A stretch of DNA of 37,002 nt, taken from assembly GCA_016870865.1 (NCBI GenBank), contig VGAC01000018.1:1-37002 (forward strand), read 5' to 3'. Position 1 is the first letter of the stretch; every line of letters starts with the position of its first letter. The DNA comes from Actinomycetota bacterium. Its GTDB lineage: Bacteria > Actinomycetota > Acidimicrobiia > Acidimicrobiales > Ilumatobacteraceae. The notes under the pieces were generated by a model. That model was not told the origin of the DNA. It did not search any database and worked only from the letters and a program-made list of their open reading frames with translations. Shown piece after piece: positions 8,794-17,401 of the stretch. The position numbers and the translations under genes are program-made.

Positions 8794-10236
8794 TCACACC
8801 TTTTCGAACTCGAGCCACAATTCGTTGATGGCTCCGAGACCGATCGGGGCGAGTGTCTCTCCGTCGATGTCCTTTGGCATGCGGTCCTCGACTATCGCTA
8901 CGTTCTTCACACGCTTCGACATGATGTTCGAGCCGATCGATGCTTCCTGGTGTGAAATCCACGCACCTGGGCACAGGTGCGGACCGACGCCGAAGGCCAT
9001 GTGATTGCACTTGCCTTCTTTGCGGTAGCCGGCGCGGACGATCTTGTCGGTGTAGAGGTCGTTGCGGAAGATGTCGAAGCGCTCCGGGTCGCTGAAGACG
9101 CGCGGATCGTGGTTGGCGGCCCAGTCCACCATGTGCATCAAAGAACCTGTGGGGATCTTGATGCCGTGCATCTCTATGTCGAAGGTGTTGTGGCGAGGCT
9201 GGCCACCGATCGACGACGAATGGCGCAGAGTCTCATGGAACGCGGCATCCCACAGCGCGTCATTCGCAAGAACGGCAGCCATCTGGTCGGGGTGCTGGAG
9301 CAACAGGTACCACATGTTGAGGATCGCGCCGCGAGTGGTCTCACCCCCACCGCCCACGATGAGGGCGATGTTCGAGGTGATCTCCTCGGTCGACAGGTAG
9401 TCGCCGTCGATGACCGTTTGGCAGAGCTCGGAGATGATGTCGGGCGCAACCTGGTTGCCGTTGTCATCGAGGAGATACTGTGGCGACGTGCGACGCTGCT
9501 CGACGATTTCTTCGACGAAGTCCTCGAGGTCCTGGCGAGCGATCAGACCCTTTTGTTCGAAGTCGCGACCACCGATACCGCCCATCATGTTCTTGTACCA
9601 ATAGAAGAAACGGTCCTGTGCCTCGTCGGGGAAACCGAGCACCTGACAGACGACGCGGATCGGGAAGTCGTTGGCGAATGCCCTGCCGAATTCGATCACG
9701 TACTTGCCCGTCGACGGGTCGTATTCCGAGATTCCCGATGCCGGGTCGAACCATGAGTCGATCATGTCGTTGGCCATCTTGCAGATTGCACCGAAACGCT
9801 TCGTCAGCGCACTGCCGACCAGATGGCGACCGTAGAGATTGCGGCGACGGCTGTGTTCGATGCCACTTAGTTCCAGTTGTGTATTCCCCAGGACATGGTT
9901 CGAACTGCCCTTCGGAATCGTGTTGAAGCCGAGGCCGTCGAAGTAGGCGTCGTTGATGTCGGAGTAGCGGGTGACGAAGTAGCAGTTGTTCAGCTTGTCG
10001 TGGAAGACCGGATAGTGGTCCTGCATGATGTGGTAGTAGGGATACGGGTTGCGTTGAAATTCGCGCGAACCAAAGATGCGGGGGTCGATCAGCGGTACAC
10101 CGTTGTGGTCGCGGCCCATGTCGCATGCGGTGCCGAGAGGCATCAACGGAAAGTCTGTCTGCTCGGTCGAGGCGCGCTCGGCGGTGATCTCGAAGGCACC
10201 ACCCACGACAGTCTTGAGGTTTTCGGTCAACGACAT
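8794..10236 (-). CDS. Cytochrome P450 monooxygenase
   Basis: This is an intact 480-residue soluble bacterial P450 that would hydroxylate an organic substrate with electrons from a ferredoxin system not encoded here. Key parts are the I-helix IVGGGGETTRG (T300/T301), the ExxR of the K-helix (ETLR, 335-338), FSDPERFDIFR, and the haem loop MAFGVGPHLCPG with ligand C422. An insertion around residues 160-180 (FDPASGISEYDPSTGKYV) is longer than in many class I P450s. ATG at 10236 follows GGAGGG 5 nt upstream. The stop is one base before the start of the cysteine-less homologue, so both are probably made together. The gene is divergent from the SDR at 10309. The substrate is unknown; context suggests a hydrophobic catabolic substrate. 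Confidence 0.93.
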   Translation of the reverse strand: MSLTENLKTVVGGAFEITAERASTEQTDFPLMPLGTACDMGRDHNGVPLIDPRIFGSREFQRNPYPYYHIMQDHYPVFHDKLNNCYFVTRYSDINDAYFDGLGFNTIPKGSSNHVLGNTQLELSGIEHSRRRNLYGRHLVGSALTKRFGAICKMANDMIDSWFDPASGISEYDPSTGKYVIEFGRAFANDFPIRVVCQVLGFPDEAQDRFFYWYKNMMGGIGGRDFEQKGLIARQDLEDFVEEIVEQRRTSPQYLLDDNGNQVAPDIISELCQTVIDGDYLSTEEITSNIALIVGGGGETTRGAILNMWYLLLQHPDQMAAVLANDALWDAAFHETLRHSSSIGGQPRHNTFDIEMHGIKIPTGSLMHMVDWAANHDPRVFSDPERFDIFRNDLYTDKIVRAGYRKEGKCNHMAFGVGPHLCPGAWISHQEASIGSNIMSKRVKNVAIVEDRMPKDIDGETLAPIGLGAINELWLEFEKV

Positions 10237-10269
10237 GTGGCCCTCCGGATCGACTGTCTGTTCGACACC

Positions 10270-10277
10270 ACTATACG
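10270..10277. promoter_or_regulatory. Overlapping divergent -10 boxes between P450 and SDR genes
   Basis: The 72-bp gap between two divergent genes contains ACTATACG. Read on minus it gives TATAGT towards the P450 gene; read on plus it gives TATACG towards the SDR, with TCGACT 16 bp upstream as a possible -35. The two boxes share four bases, so the promoters would compete. A near-symmetric TTCGGAAATTCG (10280-10291) lies beside them and could be an operator. Confidence 0.35.
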
Positions 10278-10308
10278 AGTTCGGAAATTCGCCCGTCCGA
10301 GGCGGACT

Positions 10309-11184
10309 ATGTTCGGCGACATGGGGACATCACTGGAGGGGCGTCGGGCACTCGTTACCGGCGCCGCAGCAGGATTGGGCAAGGCATACGCGATTGCACT
10401 CGCTCGGGCGGGTGCCGACGTGGCCATTTGCGACGTGAACGATTCGGTCAAGGCCGTGCGCGACGAGGTTCGCTGTCTGGGCGTGAACTGCTGGGCGAAG
10501 GTTGCGGACGTGGCGAAAAAGGAGGACGTGAAGGCTTTCGTTGACGGTGCCGCCGACAAGGTGGGTGGTCTCGACATCGTCGTGGCGAACGCCGGAGTGG
10601 TGCGCGTGACCAACCCCGCAAAGGACGACTTCTGGAAGGCGGTCGACGACTTCGAATTCATGATGGACGTGAACCTGCGGGGCGTGTATCTCACGGGGCG
10701 CGCCGCGATTCCGTACCTGATGGAGAACGGCGGCGATCTGATCAACGTCACCACGGACCACATCCACACCTGTGGCTGGCCCGAAATGCACTCGCACGAC
10801 GAGGCGCAGTTGTGCAACTGGAAGGACGTGCGGCGCGCCGCCGTCGGCGGCCCGGGCTTCGACGTGTACGACGCCTCGAAGTGGGGAATCAAGGGTCTGA
10901 CAAACGCCTGGGCGCGCGCGCTCGCGCCGCACAAGATTCGTGTCAACTCCTTCGGCATGGGAGCGACGGCGACACCGATGTATCTCGGCTTTCTTGGAGG
11001 CCGCCCACCTGCTCCGGGTGTGATGACACCCGAGGGTGTCGCGGGTGTTCTCATCGAACTCATCAATGAGGGGCCGAGTGGCCGAACGGGTGACTGCGTG
11101 CAACTGTGGGCCGGTCATCCGACGGTGCTGCCGCCGCCGATGCTCGACGGCATTCTCTGTGCCGCCGACCTGGCGCGCGCGTGA
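10309..11184 (+). CDS. SDR family oxidoreductase with a His/Cys-rich insertion
   Basis: This 291-residue SDR has the cofactor motif TGAAAGLG (residues 17-24), NAG (94-96) and YxxxK at Y187-K191 (YDASK). The strand that normally carries the catalytic Ser reads INVTTDH, with Thr instead. Between it and the Tyr lie about 25 extra residues rich in possible metal ligands: H151, H153, C155, H161, H163, C169. Normal SDRs have about 13 residues in this gap. RVNSFGMGATATPMYLGFLG follows as the substrate loop. ATG at 10309 is chosen for the GAGGCGG just upstream; a second in-frame ATG lies at 10321. It is followed after 16 bp by the small flavin protein, so it is probably the first gene of a three-gene unit. 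I cannot assign the substrate. Confidence 0.85.
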   Translation: MFGDMGTSLEGRRALVTGAAAGLGKAYAIALARAGADVAICDVNDSVKAVRDEVRCLGVNCWAKVADVAKKEDVKAFVDGAADKVGGLDIVVANAGVVRVTNPAKDDFWKAVDDFEFMMDVNLRGVYLTGRAAIPYLMENGGDLINVTTDHIHTCGWPEMHSHDEAQLCNWKDVRRAAVGGPGFDVYDASKWGIKGLTNAWARALAPHKIRVNSFGMGATATPMYLGFLGGRPPAPGVMTPEGVAGVLIELINEGPSGRTGDCVQLWAGHPTVLPPPMLDGILCAADLARA

Positions 11185-11187
11185 CGG

Positions 11188-11195
11188 GGAGGTGA
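11188..11195 (+). promoter_or_regulatory. Ribosome binding site that sets a TTG start
   Basis: GGAGGTGA is an almost perfect anti-16S match. It lies 5 nt before TTG at 11201 and overlaps the in-frame GTG at 11192, which could not itself use this site. It therefore favours the TTG start. Confidence 0.6.
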
Positions 11196-11200
11196 GCGGG

Positions 11201-11638
11201 TTGTCGGGAAGCGACCTTGCGTCGATCCGCACCGCGGCGACGGCACTCAGTCCGTGGGCGCACATTGCCACCGTCGGCCGTGACGGTCATCCCGATGTCG
11301 TTCCGGTGCATCCGTGCTGGGAGGGTGATGCGATCTGGATCATGATCGGCAACGACTCGGTGAAAGCCAAGAACGTGCGACACAACAACCACGTCGCGCT
11401 GCACTGGCAGGTGACGGAAAAGGGCGACGGAGTGGAGATCTGGGGCACCGCGTCGCTGCATTCAGATCCTGAGACGAAGCGCCGCCTGTGGACCGGTGTC
11501 TTTGACTACGACCTCGACCTCTTCGCGCCGGGAGGGCCTGACAATTCACCCGACACCGGTTTCATGCGCGTCGACCCGTACCGCGCGTTGCACCTTCCCG
11601 CCTACGGCATGGGTGGACGTTTCGAATGGCGCGCCTGA
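11201..11638 (+). CDS. PNPOx-like (split beta-barrel) flavin protein
   Basis: This is a 145-residue protein of the pyridoxamine-phosphate-oxidase-like split-barrel fold, which binds FMN, F420 or haem and often reduces small substrates. Recognisable parts are ATALSPWAHIATVGRDGHPD (the first beta hairpin), VVPVHPCWEGDAIWIMIGND, SVKAKNVRHNNHVALHWQV (the cofactor phosphate-binding region in this family) and GTASLHSDPETKRRLW, ending in YRALHLPAYGMGGRFEWRA. The start is set by the strong ribosome site just upstream of TTG. It lies between two SDR genes and overlaps the next by 13 bp. Whether it uses FMN or F420 cannot be told by eye. Confidence 0.75.
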   Translation: MSGSDLASIRTAATALSPWAHIATVGRDGHPDVVPVHPCWEGDAIWIMIGNDSVKAKNVRHNNHVALHWQVTEKGDGVEIWGTASLHSDPETKRRLWTGVFDYDLDLFAPGGPDNSPDTGFMRVDPYRALHLPAYGMGGRFEWRA

Positions 11639-12411
11639 CGTCGCTCGACCGCTCGGTGCTGGGCAAGACGGTCATCGTCACCGGTGCGGCGAGCGGCATG
11701 GGCCGCGCCACGGCACATCTGTTCGCCGATGAGGGAGCGAACGTGGTGGTGGCCGATCTCGGAGAGGACCGCGTGTCTCGCGTGGTGGGCGAGATCACCG
11801 CGGCGCACGGAGCCGACCGTGTGATCGGCGTGCCGACCGACGTGACCGCCGACGACCAGCGACGTGCGCTCGTCGACGCTGCAATCGCCCGCTTCGGCAA
11901 CATCGACATTCTCGTCAACAACGCCGGTATCAGCCGCGCCTCGTCGGTGTTCACCGACGATGAAGCCTTCGCCGAGGCCTGGAACGCCACACTCGCCGTG
12001 AACCTGAGTGCCTATGCGCACCTCGTGCGGTTGGTCGTACCCCACATGACGGGGCGATCGGGGCGCATCGTCAACGTGGCCTCGACCGAGGCGATCGTTG
12101 CGACGCCGGGCCTGGCGGCGTACTCGGCGACCAAGCACGGTGTCGTCGGCCTGACCAAGAGCCTCGCCGCCGAACTCGGTCGGCACGGCATCAACGTCAA
12201 CGCCATTTGTCCCGGGCCGATCAACACCGCGATGACCGCCGACATTCCCGACGAGTCAAAGACGATCTACGCCAAGCGAAAGGTGCCCCTGCGCAGGTAC
12301 GGGGAACCCGAAGAAGTTGCCCAGATGACACTCAGCGCGTGTCTGCCTGCGGCAAGTTTCTTGAACGGGGCCAGCATCGTCGTGGACGGCGGGATGACCA
12401 TTCTTCACTGA
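11626..12411 (+). CDS. Short-chain dehydrogenase/reductase (SDR)
   Basis: This 261-residue classical SDR has TGAASGMG at residues 19-26, NNAG at 98-101, S153 in NVASTEA and the YxxxK pair Y166-K170 (YSATK). INVNAICPGPINTAMTADIP is the usual segment after the active site, and the C-terminus LNGASIVVDGGMTILH matches the FabG-like group. The Asp after the second strand (VVADLGE) suggests NAD rather than NADP, as an inference. Its ATG is inside the end of the preceding flavin gene (13-bp overlap), so it is co-translated. It probably acts on a hydroxyl introduced by the oxygenases of this block. It is the last gene before a 227-bp gap. Confidence 0.88.
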   Translation: MARLTSLDRSVLGKTVIVTGAASGMGRATAHLFADEGANVVVADLGEDRVSRVVGEITAAHGADRVIGVPTDVTADDQRRALVDAAIARFGNIDILVNNAGISRASSVFTDDEAFAEAWNATLAVNLSAYAHLVRLVVPHMTGRSGRIVNVASTEAIVATPGLAAYSATKHGVVGLTKSLAAELGRHGINVNAICPGPINTAMTADIPDESKTIYAKRKVPLRRYGEPEEVAQMTLSACLPAASFLNGASIVVDGGMTILH

Positions 12412-12626
12412 CCCAGGCCGTGGCCGACACGGGACGGTGCAGGGAAGTGGAGGACGAGAAAATTCGCCCCTGTGATCCACCTCGGCCCGGTCGTGTGCAA
12501 CCCTCTTTCGTCCGCAAAGACTTCCGCTCCCTCGCCCGACCCCCTATCGGGCACCGTGATCGAGTCGACGCTCCACGTCAGTTCCTCACGGTGCGTGCAC
12601 CCTCGGGGAGCCGGAGCGGCCTGGGA

Positions 12627-12632
12627 TACCCT
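12627..12632 (+). promoter_or_regulatory. Putative -10 box for a leaderless Rieske oxygenase transcript
   Basis: TACCCT lies 6 nt before the ATG at 12639, where no Shine-Dalgarno sequence is visible. This spacing would start the transcript at or next to the start codon. Confidence 0.4.
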
Positions 12633-12638
12633 GTTTCC

Positions 12639-14036
12639 ATGGAACAGACACTTCCCGATCCCGGTGTCGCCAAGGGTGAACACCGCTGTCCGGGGGAGAC
12701 CTACCAAGACGTCCTGCGCCGTGACGAGACGGGCGCACCGCCGCAGATGATGACCGAGTCCTACGAGTACCTCGGTGACGAGCCGATCGGTTTCTACCGC
12801 TACACATCGAGAGAGTTCCTCGAACTCGAGTTCGAAAAAGTGTGGTCGAAAGTGTGGCAGTGGGCCTGCCGTGAGGAGCACATTCCGAACATCGGCGATT
12901 ACTACGTGTACGACATCGGCCACCGCTCGATCATTATCGTGCGCGGTGACGACGGTGTGATCCGCGCGATCGACAACTTCTGTGGTCACCGCGGAACACA
13001 GTTGAAGCCGTCGTGGGACAACGGCAATGCGAACCGTTTCACGTGTCGCTTCCATGGCTGGGCCTGGTCGACGAGCGGCAACATCGCCTCGGTGCCGTGC
13101 CGGTGGGACTTTCCGGGTCATTCCGATGACGATCTCAAGCTGCCCTCGATCCAGGTCGACGTGTGGGGCGGCTTCGTCTGGGTGAACTTCGACACGAAGG
13201 CGGCGCCGTTGCGGGAGTACCTGGGCGTGATGCCCGAACACTTCACCGGTAACTGGGACCTGGGCGACCGTTACCTCGAACTGCACCTGCGCAAGCGTCT
13301 GCCGGCCAACTGGAAGGCGTCGATGGGCGCGTTCCTCGAGGCCTACCACGTGTACAAAACGCACCCCGAGGGGCTGCGCGCAACAGGAGATGCGAACGCC
13401 CAGTACGACGTGTTCGGTGAAAACGTGTCGCGCTTCATGCACACCTCTGGCACGCAGAGTCCGCACATCGAACGCAAGCAGAGCGAGCAAGAGATTCTCA
13501 ACTTCGTGTTGCGTCGTCGCTACGGGAACCCCGACGACGCACCGAAGGTGCCCGAGGGCAAGACCGCGCGCGACGTCTACTACAAGATCGTGCAGGACGA
13601 ACTCAGGCAGCGCTTCAACCACGACTTCTCGCGCTTCAAGGTCGCCGAGACCCTCGACTCGATCGAGTACTTCGTGTTTCCAAACGCCTTCTTCTTCCCG
13701 GGCGCTGCGCGGCCGATGGTGTACCGCTTCCTGCCTCACCCGACAGACCCGGACGAGTGCATCTTCGAATTGTTGTTCCTGCGTTTCGCGCCTGACGGCC
13801 AAGAGGCACCCGCACCGGCGACTCCCTACGACCTTGACGTGCAAGAGAGCTACATGTCGGCTCCGGGAATCGAAAGAGGACTCGGCTACGTATATGACCA
13901 AGACACCGACAACCTTGCCGCGCAGCAGCGCGGTTTCAAGGGCAGCCTGAGGGGCACCGAGATTCTCGGCAACTACCAGGAGGTGCGTATGCGTCACGTG
14001 CACAAGGTGATCGACAAATACCTCGCACAAGCGTGA
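12639..14036 (+). CDS. Rieske non-haem iron oxygenase, alpha subunit
   Basis: This 465-residue ring-hydroxylating-type oxygenase uses a Rieske cluster and a mononuclear iron to add oxygen to an aromatic or other hydrophobic substrate. The Rieske ligands are C115-x-H117 (CGHRG) and C136-x2-H139 (CRFHGW). The catalytic iron site begins with H237 and H242 in EAYHVYKTHPEG; the third ligand, an Asp near the C-terminus, may lie in YDQDTDNLAAQQRGF. The first 50 residues (CPGETYQDVLRRD and on) form an extension before the Rieske domain. No beta subunit, ferredoxin or reductase is next to it. The frame stays open well upstream, but coding similarity begins at this ATG, just after a TACCCT box, so I chose it. 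The substrate is unknown. Confidence 0.9.
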   Translation: MEQTLPDPGVAKGEHRCPGETYQDVLRRDETGAPPQMMTESYEYLGDEPIGFYRYTSREFLELEFEKVWSKVWQWACREEHIPNIGDYYVYDIGHRSIIIVRGDDGVIRAIDNFCGHRGTQLKPSWDNGNANRFTCRFHGWAWSTSGNIASVPCRWDFPGHSDDDLKLPSIQVDVWGGFVWVNFDTKAAPLREYLGVMPEHFTGNWDLGDRYLELHLRKRLPANWKASMGAFLEAYHVYKTHPEGLRATGDANAQYDVFGENVSRFMHTSGTQSPHIERKQSEQEILNFVLRRRYGNPDDAPKVPEGKTARDVYYKIVQDELRQRFNHDFSRFKVAETLDSIEYFVFPNAFFFPGAARPMVYRFLPHPTDPDECIFELLFLRFAPDGQEAPAPATPYDLDVQESYMSAPGIERGLGYVYDQDTDNLAAQQRGFKGSLRGTEILGNYQEVRMRHVHKVIDKYLAQA

Positions 14037-14140
14037 TCCCGGCCGCGAACTCGACCGCGGATCGAATCTCGTGGGAAACAAGAAAGGATCGCGACCGCCG
14101 ACTTCTCTGACGTCCGGCGAGGGTTTACCCTGAGGTCAAC

Positions 14141-15538
14141 GTGAACGCACCTGACGCCCCCGACGCACCTCCCCGCACGCGAACATGGCGGGACATCCCG
14201 CCCAGCCCGCCGCTTGGAGTGCCCCTGCCGCCTCCGAGCGCACGGTTCGGTGACGGCGACGGCTCCGACTTCCAATCGCGGAGCGGGAGCAAGCGTGGGA
14301 TCAAACTCGTCGCCATCATTGTCGCGGCCGCACTCGTTCTTGGTGGTGCTGTGGCGATCTTCTCGGGGGGTGACGACTCCCCCGCGGTGTCGACCTCAAC
14401 CACGCCGGCAGACGACGAGACAACACAGGCCACTGACGGGGATGAAGGCGCTCGTTCCCCGACAACCAAGGCCGATTCGGGTACGCAGGCACCGGCCGGC
14501 AGCCCCGAGCGGGTGGCCAAGGAAGTCGGTCCGTCGGTTGTGCAGATCGAATCGAACGGTGAAATCGGCAGCGGGGTCATCTACGACGAGTCGGGTCTCG
14601 TACTCACCGCCCACCACGTGGTCGAGTCGGCCGAGACGTTCAACGTTGTTCTCGACGACGGCACCAAGTTGCGTGGCCGCGTGGTTGGGCGTCGGCCGGC
14701 ACGTGATCTTGCGGTGCTCGCGGTCGAGACGACCAAGGAACTGCCCGCCGCGAAGCTGGGTGGCGGTGACCTCGCCATCGGTCAACCGGTCGTTGCGCTC
14801 GGCAGTCCATTCGGCTACCAAGCGTCGGTGACGTCGGGAATCATCAGCGGACTCAACCGGCAGTTGACCATCGGTTCGCTCACACTCACAGGTCTCGTCC
14901 AAACGGATGCAGCGATCAATCCCGGCAACTCGGGCGGCCCGCTCGTGGATGCAAAGAATCGCGTCATCGGCATCAATACGGCCATCGCCACCACATCGGG
15001 CGGCAGCAATGGTGTCGGGTTTGCCGTCCCGATCCCCGATGCGCAGGACCTGATGGACGAAGTTGAAGAAGCCGGCGGTGTCGATGCGCCGACACTGCCT
15101 GCAACCGAGAATCCGCTCAGGAACCGAGGTAACGGTTTCGACTTCCAGTTGCCCGACTCGCTCGGCGACTTGTTCGGGGACCTTTTCGACCAACTCGACC
15201 CGGGCCAAAGTGCGCCGAACGACGGGTTCGGCACGCCACCACAGGCGGCCGACTCCGGAATCATCGACATCACGCCACCACAGGGTTGGACCGAGTCGAA
15301 CAACATGTCGTTCCGTTCGGGCGACCAAGGGGTCGAGACGATCATTCTCACCGGGCCCGATGGAACCGTCACGGTCACGGCCACGAAGGGACCCGGAGCG
15401 AAGAAGGCCGCCAAGGCCTACAACGGCAAGGGTGAGGTGCGACAACTTGCCGACGACCTTACGGTGATCGTCGAGGGCACGCCCGGTGTCTCTTCATCGG
15501 ATCTGAAGGCGATCGCCGACGCGGTCCGGGAGAGGTGA
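14141..15538 (+). CDS. Membrane-anchored HtrA-like serine protease without PDZ domain
   Basis: This 465-residue protein has a Pro-rich cytoplasmic N-terminus (residues 1-50), one membrane segment (about 53-75), a Ser/Thr/Asp-rich outer linker and a trypsin-like domain. The catalytic triad is H159 (TAHHVV), D189 (ARDLAVL) and S264 (GNSGGPL). HtrA enzymes usually follow this with one or two PDZ domains. Here there is instead an Asp/Pro-rich stretch (FDFQLPDSLGDLFGDLFDQL) and a separate C-terminal beta domain starting near GIIDITPPQGW. The likely role is quality control or signalling at the cell surface. GTG at 14141 follows GAGGT, with a TACCCT box at 14126-14131. The stop overlaps the upstream alternative start of the moxR-like gene, so the two are in one operon. 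Confidence 0.85.
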   Translation: MNAPDAPDAPPRTRTWRDIPPSPPLGVPLPPPSARFGDGDGSDFQSRSGSKRGIKLVAIIVAAALVLGGAVAIFSGGDDSPAVSTSTTPADDETTQATDGDEGARSPTTKADSGTQAPAGSPERVAKEVGPSVVQIESNGEIGSGVIYDESGLVLTAHHVVESAETFNVVLDDGTKLRGRVVGRRPARDLAVLAVETTKELPAAKLGGGDLAIGQPVVALGSPFGYQASVTSGIISGLNRQLTIGSLTLTGLVQTDAAINPGNSGGPLVDAKNRVIGINTAIATTSGGSNGVGFAVPIPDAQDLMDEVEEAGGVDAPTLPATENPLRNRGNGFDFQLPDSLGDLFGDLFDQLDPGQSAPNDGFGTPPQAADSGIIDITPPQGWTESNNMSFRSGDQGVETIILTGPDGTVTVTATKGPGAKKAAKAYNGKGEVRQLADDLTVIVEGTPGVSSSDLKAIADAVRER

Positions 15539-15540
15539 AC

Positions 15541-16500
15541 ATGACCGCGAACGCGAAACTCGAAACCCTGAGGGTCGAACTCTCGCGCCACGTCGTCGGA
15601 CAAGAGCGTGTCGTCGAGCGGCTCATCATCTCGATGCTCGCCAACGGCCATTGTCTGCTCGAGGGTGTTCCCGGTGTCGGCAAGACGATGATGACATCGA
15701 CGCTCGCGCGAATGGTGGGCGGCACCTTCGCACGAATCCAGTTCACTCCCGACCTGCTGCCGGCCGACATCATGGGCACGCGCATCTACCGCGCGTCGCG
15801 CGAGGCATTCGACATCGAACTCGGTCCCGTGTTCGCCAACTTCGTCCTCGCCGACGAAATCAACCGCGCACCCGCGAAGGTGCAGTCGGCACTCCTCGAG
15901 GTGATGGCCGAGCGCCAGGTGTCGATCGGTGGCGTGACAACCAAGGTGGCCCTGCCGTTCATGGTGCTCGCGACGCAGAACCCCATCGAACAGGAGGGCG
16001 TGTACGCGTTGCCCGAGGCGCAGCGTGACCGCTTCCTCATGCGGGTACCGGTCGACTATCCGACACCCGCACAAGAAGTCGAGATTGCCCGACGCAGTGC
16101 CGGTCCCGCGCCAGAGTCGGCACAGGTTTTGGCGATCGATGAACTACGCGAGATGCAGTCCGTCGCCGCCGGCCTGCCCGTACCCGAAGCGGTCGCCGAC
16201 TACGCGGTGCGTCTCGTCGTCGCCACACGTGAACCCCGTTCGTTCGGATTCGACGCACTGGATGGTTGGTTGTCTTTCGGTGCAAGCCCGCGCGCAACCC
16301 TCGGTTTGCTGGCCGCAGGTCGTGCACTTGCGATGATGCGAGGTCACTCGACCGTTCGGGTGCAGGACATCTACGACATTGCCTACGACGTGTTGAACCA
16401 CCGTCTCGTCCTGTCGTGGGATGCGGTGACCCGTGGCGCAACAGTCGACGAGTTCATCGTCGCACTGCTCGAGCGTGTTCTCGCACCTTCCGGATGGTGA
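15541..16500 (+). CDS. MoxR-family AAA+ ATPase
   Basis: This 319-residue MoxR ATPase is a chaperone-like AAA+ protein that typically works with VWA-domain partners to mature or insert metal centres and envelope proteins. Walker A is GVPGVGKTM (about 42-50), Walker B is VLADEINRAPAKVQSALLEVM, sensor 1 is LATQNPIEQEG, followed by LPEAQRDRFLMR with the arginine finger region. ATG at 15541 is chosen because AGAGGTGA precedes it; a GTG two codons upstream is in frame and overlaps the protease stop. It is followed after 10 bp by the DUF58 gene and then the VWA gene, the classic moxR-DUF58-VWA order. Confidence 0.92.
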   Translation: MTANAKLETLRVELSRHVVGQERVVERLIISMLANGHCLLEGVPGVGKTMMTSTLARMVGGTFARIQFTPDLLPADIMGTRIYRASREAFDIELGPVFANFVLADEINRAPAKVQSALLEVMAERQVSIGGVTTKVALPFMVLATQNPIEQEGVYALPEAQRDRFLMRVPVDYPTPAQEVEIARRSAGPAPESAQVLAIDELREMQSVAAGLPVPEAVADYAVRLVVATREPRSFGFDALDGWLSFGASPRATLGLLAAGRALAMMRGHSTVRVQDIYDIAYDVLNHRLVLSWDAVTRGATVDEFIVALLERVLAPSGW

Positions 16501-16510
16501 GGAACCAGCG

Positions 16511-17401
16511 ATGCGCCGTACCGCGCCGCCCCGTTTACCGAAGTCGCTGATCCCGGTGACTCGCCGCATCTCGGGTTTGTTGCACGGTGACTATTCGGGT
16601 CTGCTGCACAGGGCCGGCTCGGAACTGGGCGACATCCGCCGCTACACCGACGGCGACGATGTGCGTCTCATCGATTGGCCCGCCACCGCACGCACGAATG
16701 AAACACAGGTCCACGACACGATCGCCGACCATGAACTTGAGGTGTGGCTCGTCGTCGATGCGTCGGCCAGCATGTCGTTCGGAACCGCGCGCTCGACCAA
16801 GTACAGGCTTGCGGTCGACGCCGCGGGAGCAATCGGTCTTCTGATCGTGCAATCGGGCAACCGACTCGGTTGCGTCGTGGCCGCCGGCACCGGTCGCATC
16901 ATGCCGAAATCGGGTATCGATCATCTCGCCGCCGTTCTTGCAACCCTCGAGCCTTCGACCGCGGAACCCGGTTCGGCGACGGCCGATCCCGCGGCTGCAC
17001 TTGCGATGCTGATGTCGCCGCGCACCCGACGGGGTCTCGTAGTTGTGGTGTCCGATTTTCTCGACTCCGCGTGGCCGTCCGAGATGTCGCGTCTCACTCG
17101 TCGGCACGACGTGATTGCCGTCGTCGTCTCCGATCCACGTGAATTCGCCCTGCCCGACGTGGGTGTCATCGACCTCGAGGACATCGAGACGCATCAGATG
17201 GCAACTGTCGATACGTCCCGAGCCGATGTTCGGGCACGATTCGCCGAAGCCGCCGCTCGACGTTTCGAGGCGAGGCTGACATCGTTGCGCGCAGCGCGTG
17301 TCGACGTGGTTGATCTGCGCACCGATACCGACTGGGTGCCGGTGCTCGCAGGCTTTCTGCGTTCGCGCAAGCGACGTCTCGCCGCCGGGGGTCGTACGTG
17401 A
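16511..17401 (+). CDS. DUF58 domain protein (MoxR partner)
   Basis: This 296-residue cytosolic protein contains the DUF58 signature RRYTDGDDVRLIDWPATAR (about residues 44-62) and then a VWA-like fold beginning LEVWLVVDASASMSFG, whose DxSxS is an intact MIDAS motif for metal binding. Proteins of this family accompany MoxR ATPases, although their exact task is unknown. The start is ATG at 16511 with TGAGGA upstream; the frame is open back to 16433 inside the moxR gene but without support. It overlaps the next gene by 4 bp (GTGA). Unlike many DUF58 proteins of about 400 residues, it has no N-terminal membrane segments and is correspondingly shorter. Confidence 0.88.
   Translation: MRRTAPPRLPKSLIPVTRRISGLLHGDYSGLLHRAGSELGDIRRYTDGDDVRLIDWPATARTNETQVHDTIADHELEVWLVVDASASMSFGTARSTKYRLAVDAAGAIGLLIVQSGNRLGCVVAAGTGRIMPKSGIDHLAAVLATLEPSTAEPGSATADPAAALAMLMSPRTRRGLVVVVSDFLDSAWPSEMSRLTRRHDVIAVVVSDPREFALPDVGVIDLEDIETHQMATVDTSRADVRARFAEAAARRFEARLTSLRAARVDVVDLRTDTDWVPVLAGFLRSRKRRLAAGGRT

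Noticed and set aside
12405-14081. Long minus-strand open frame (558 codons) opposite the Rieske oxygenase gene
   Set aside because: It is the antisense of a clear oxygenase with all metal ligands; the translated product shows no domain.
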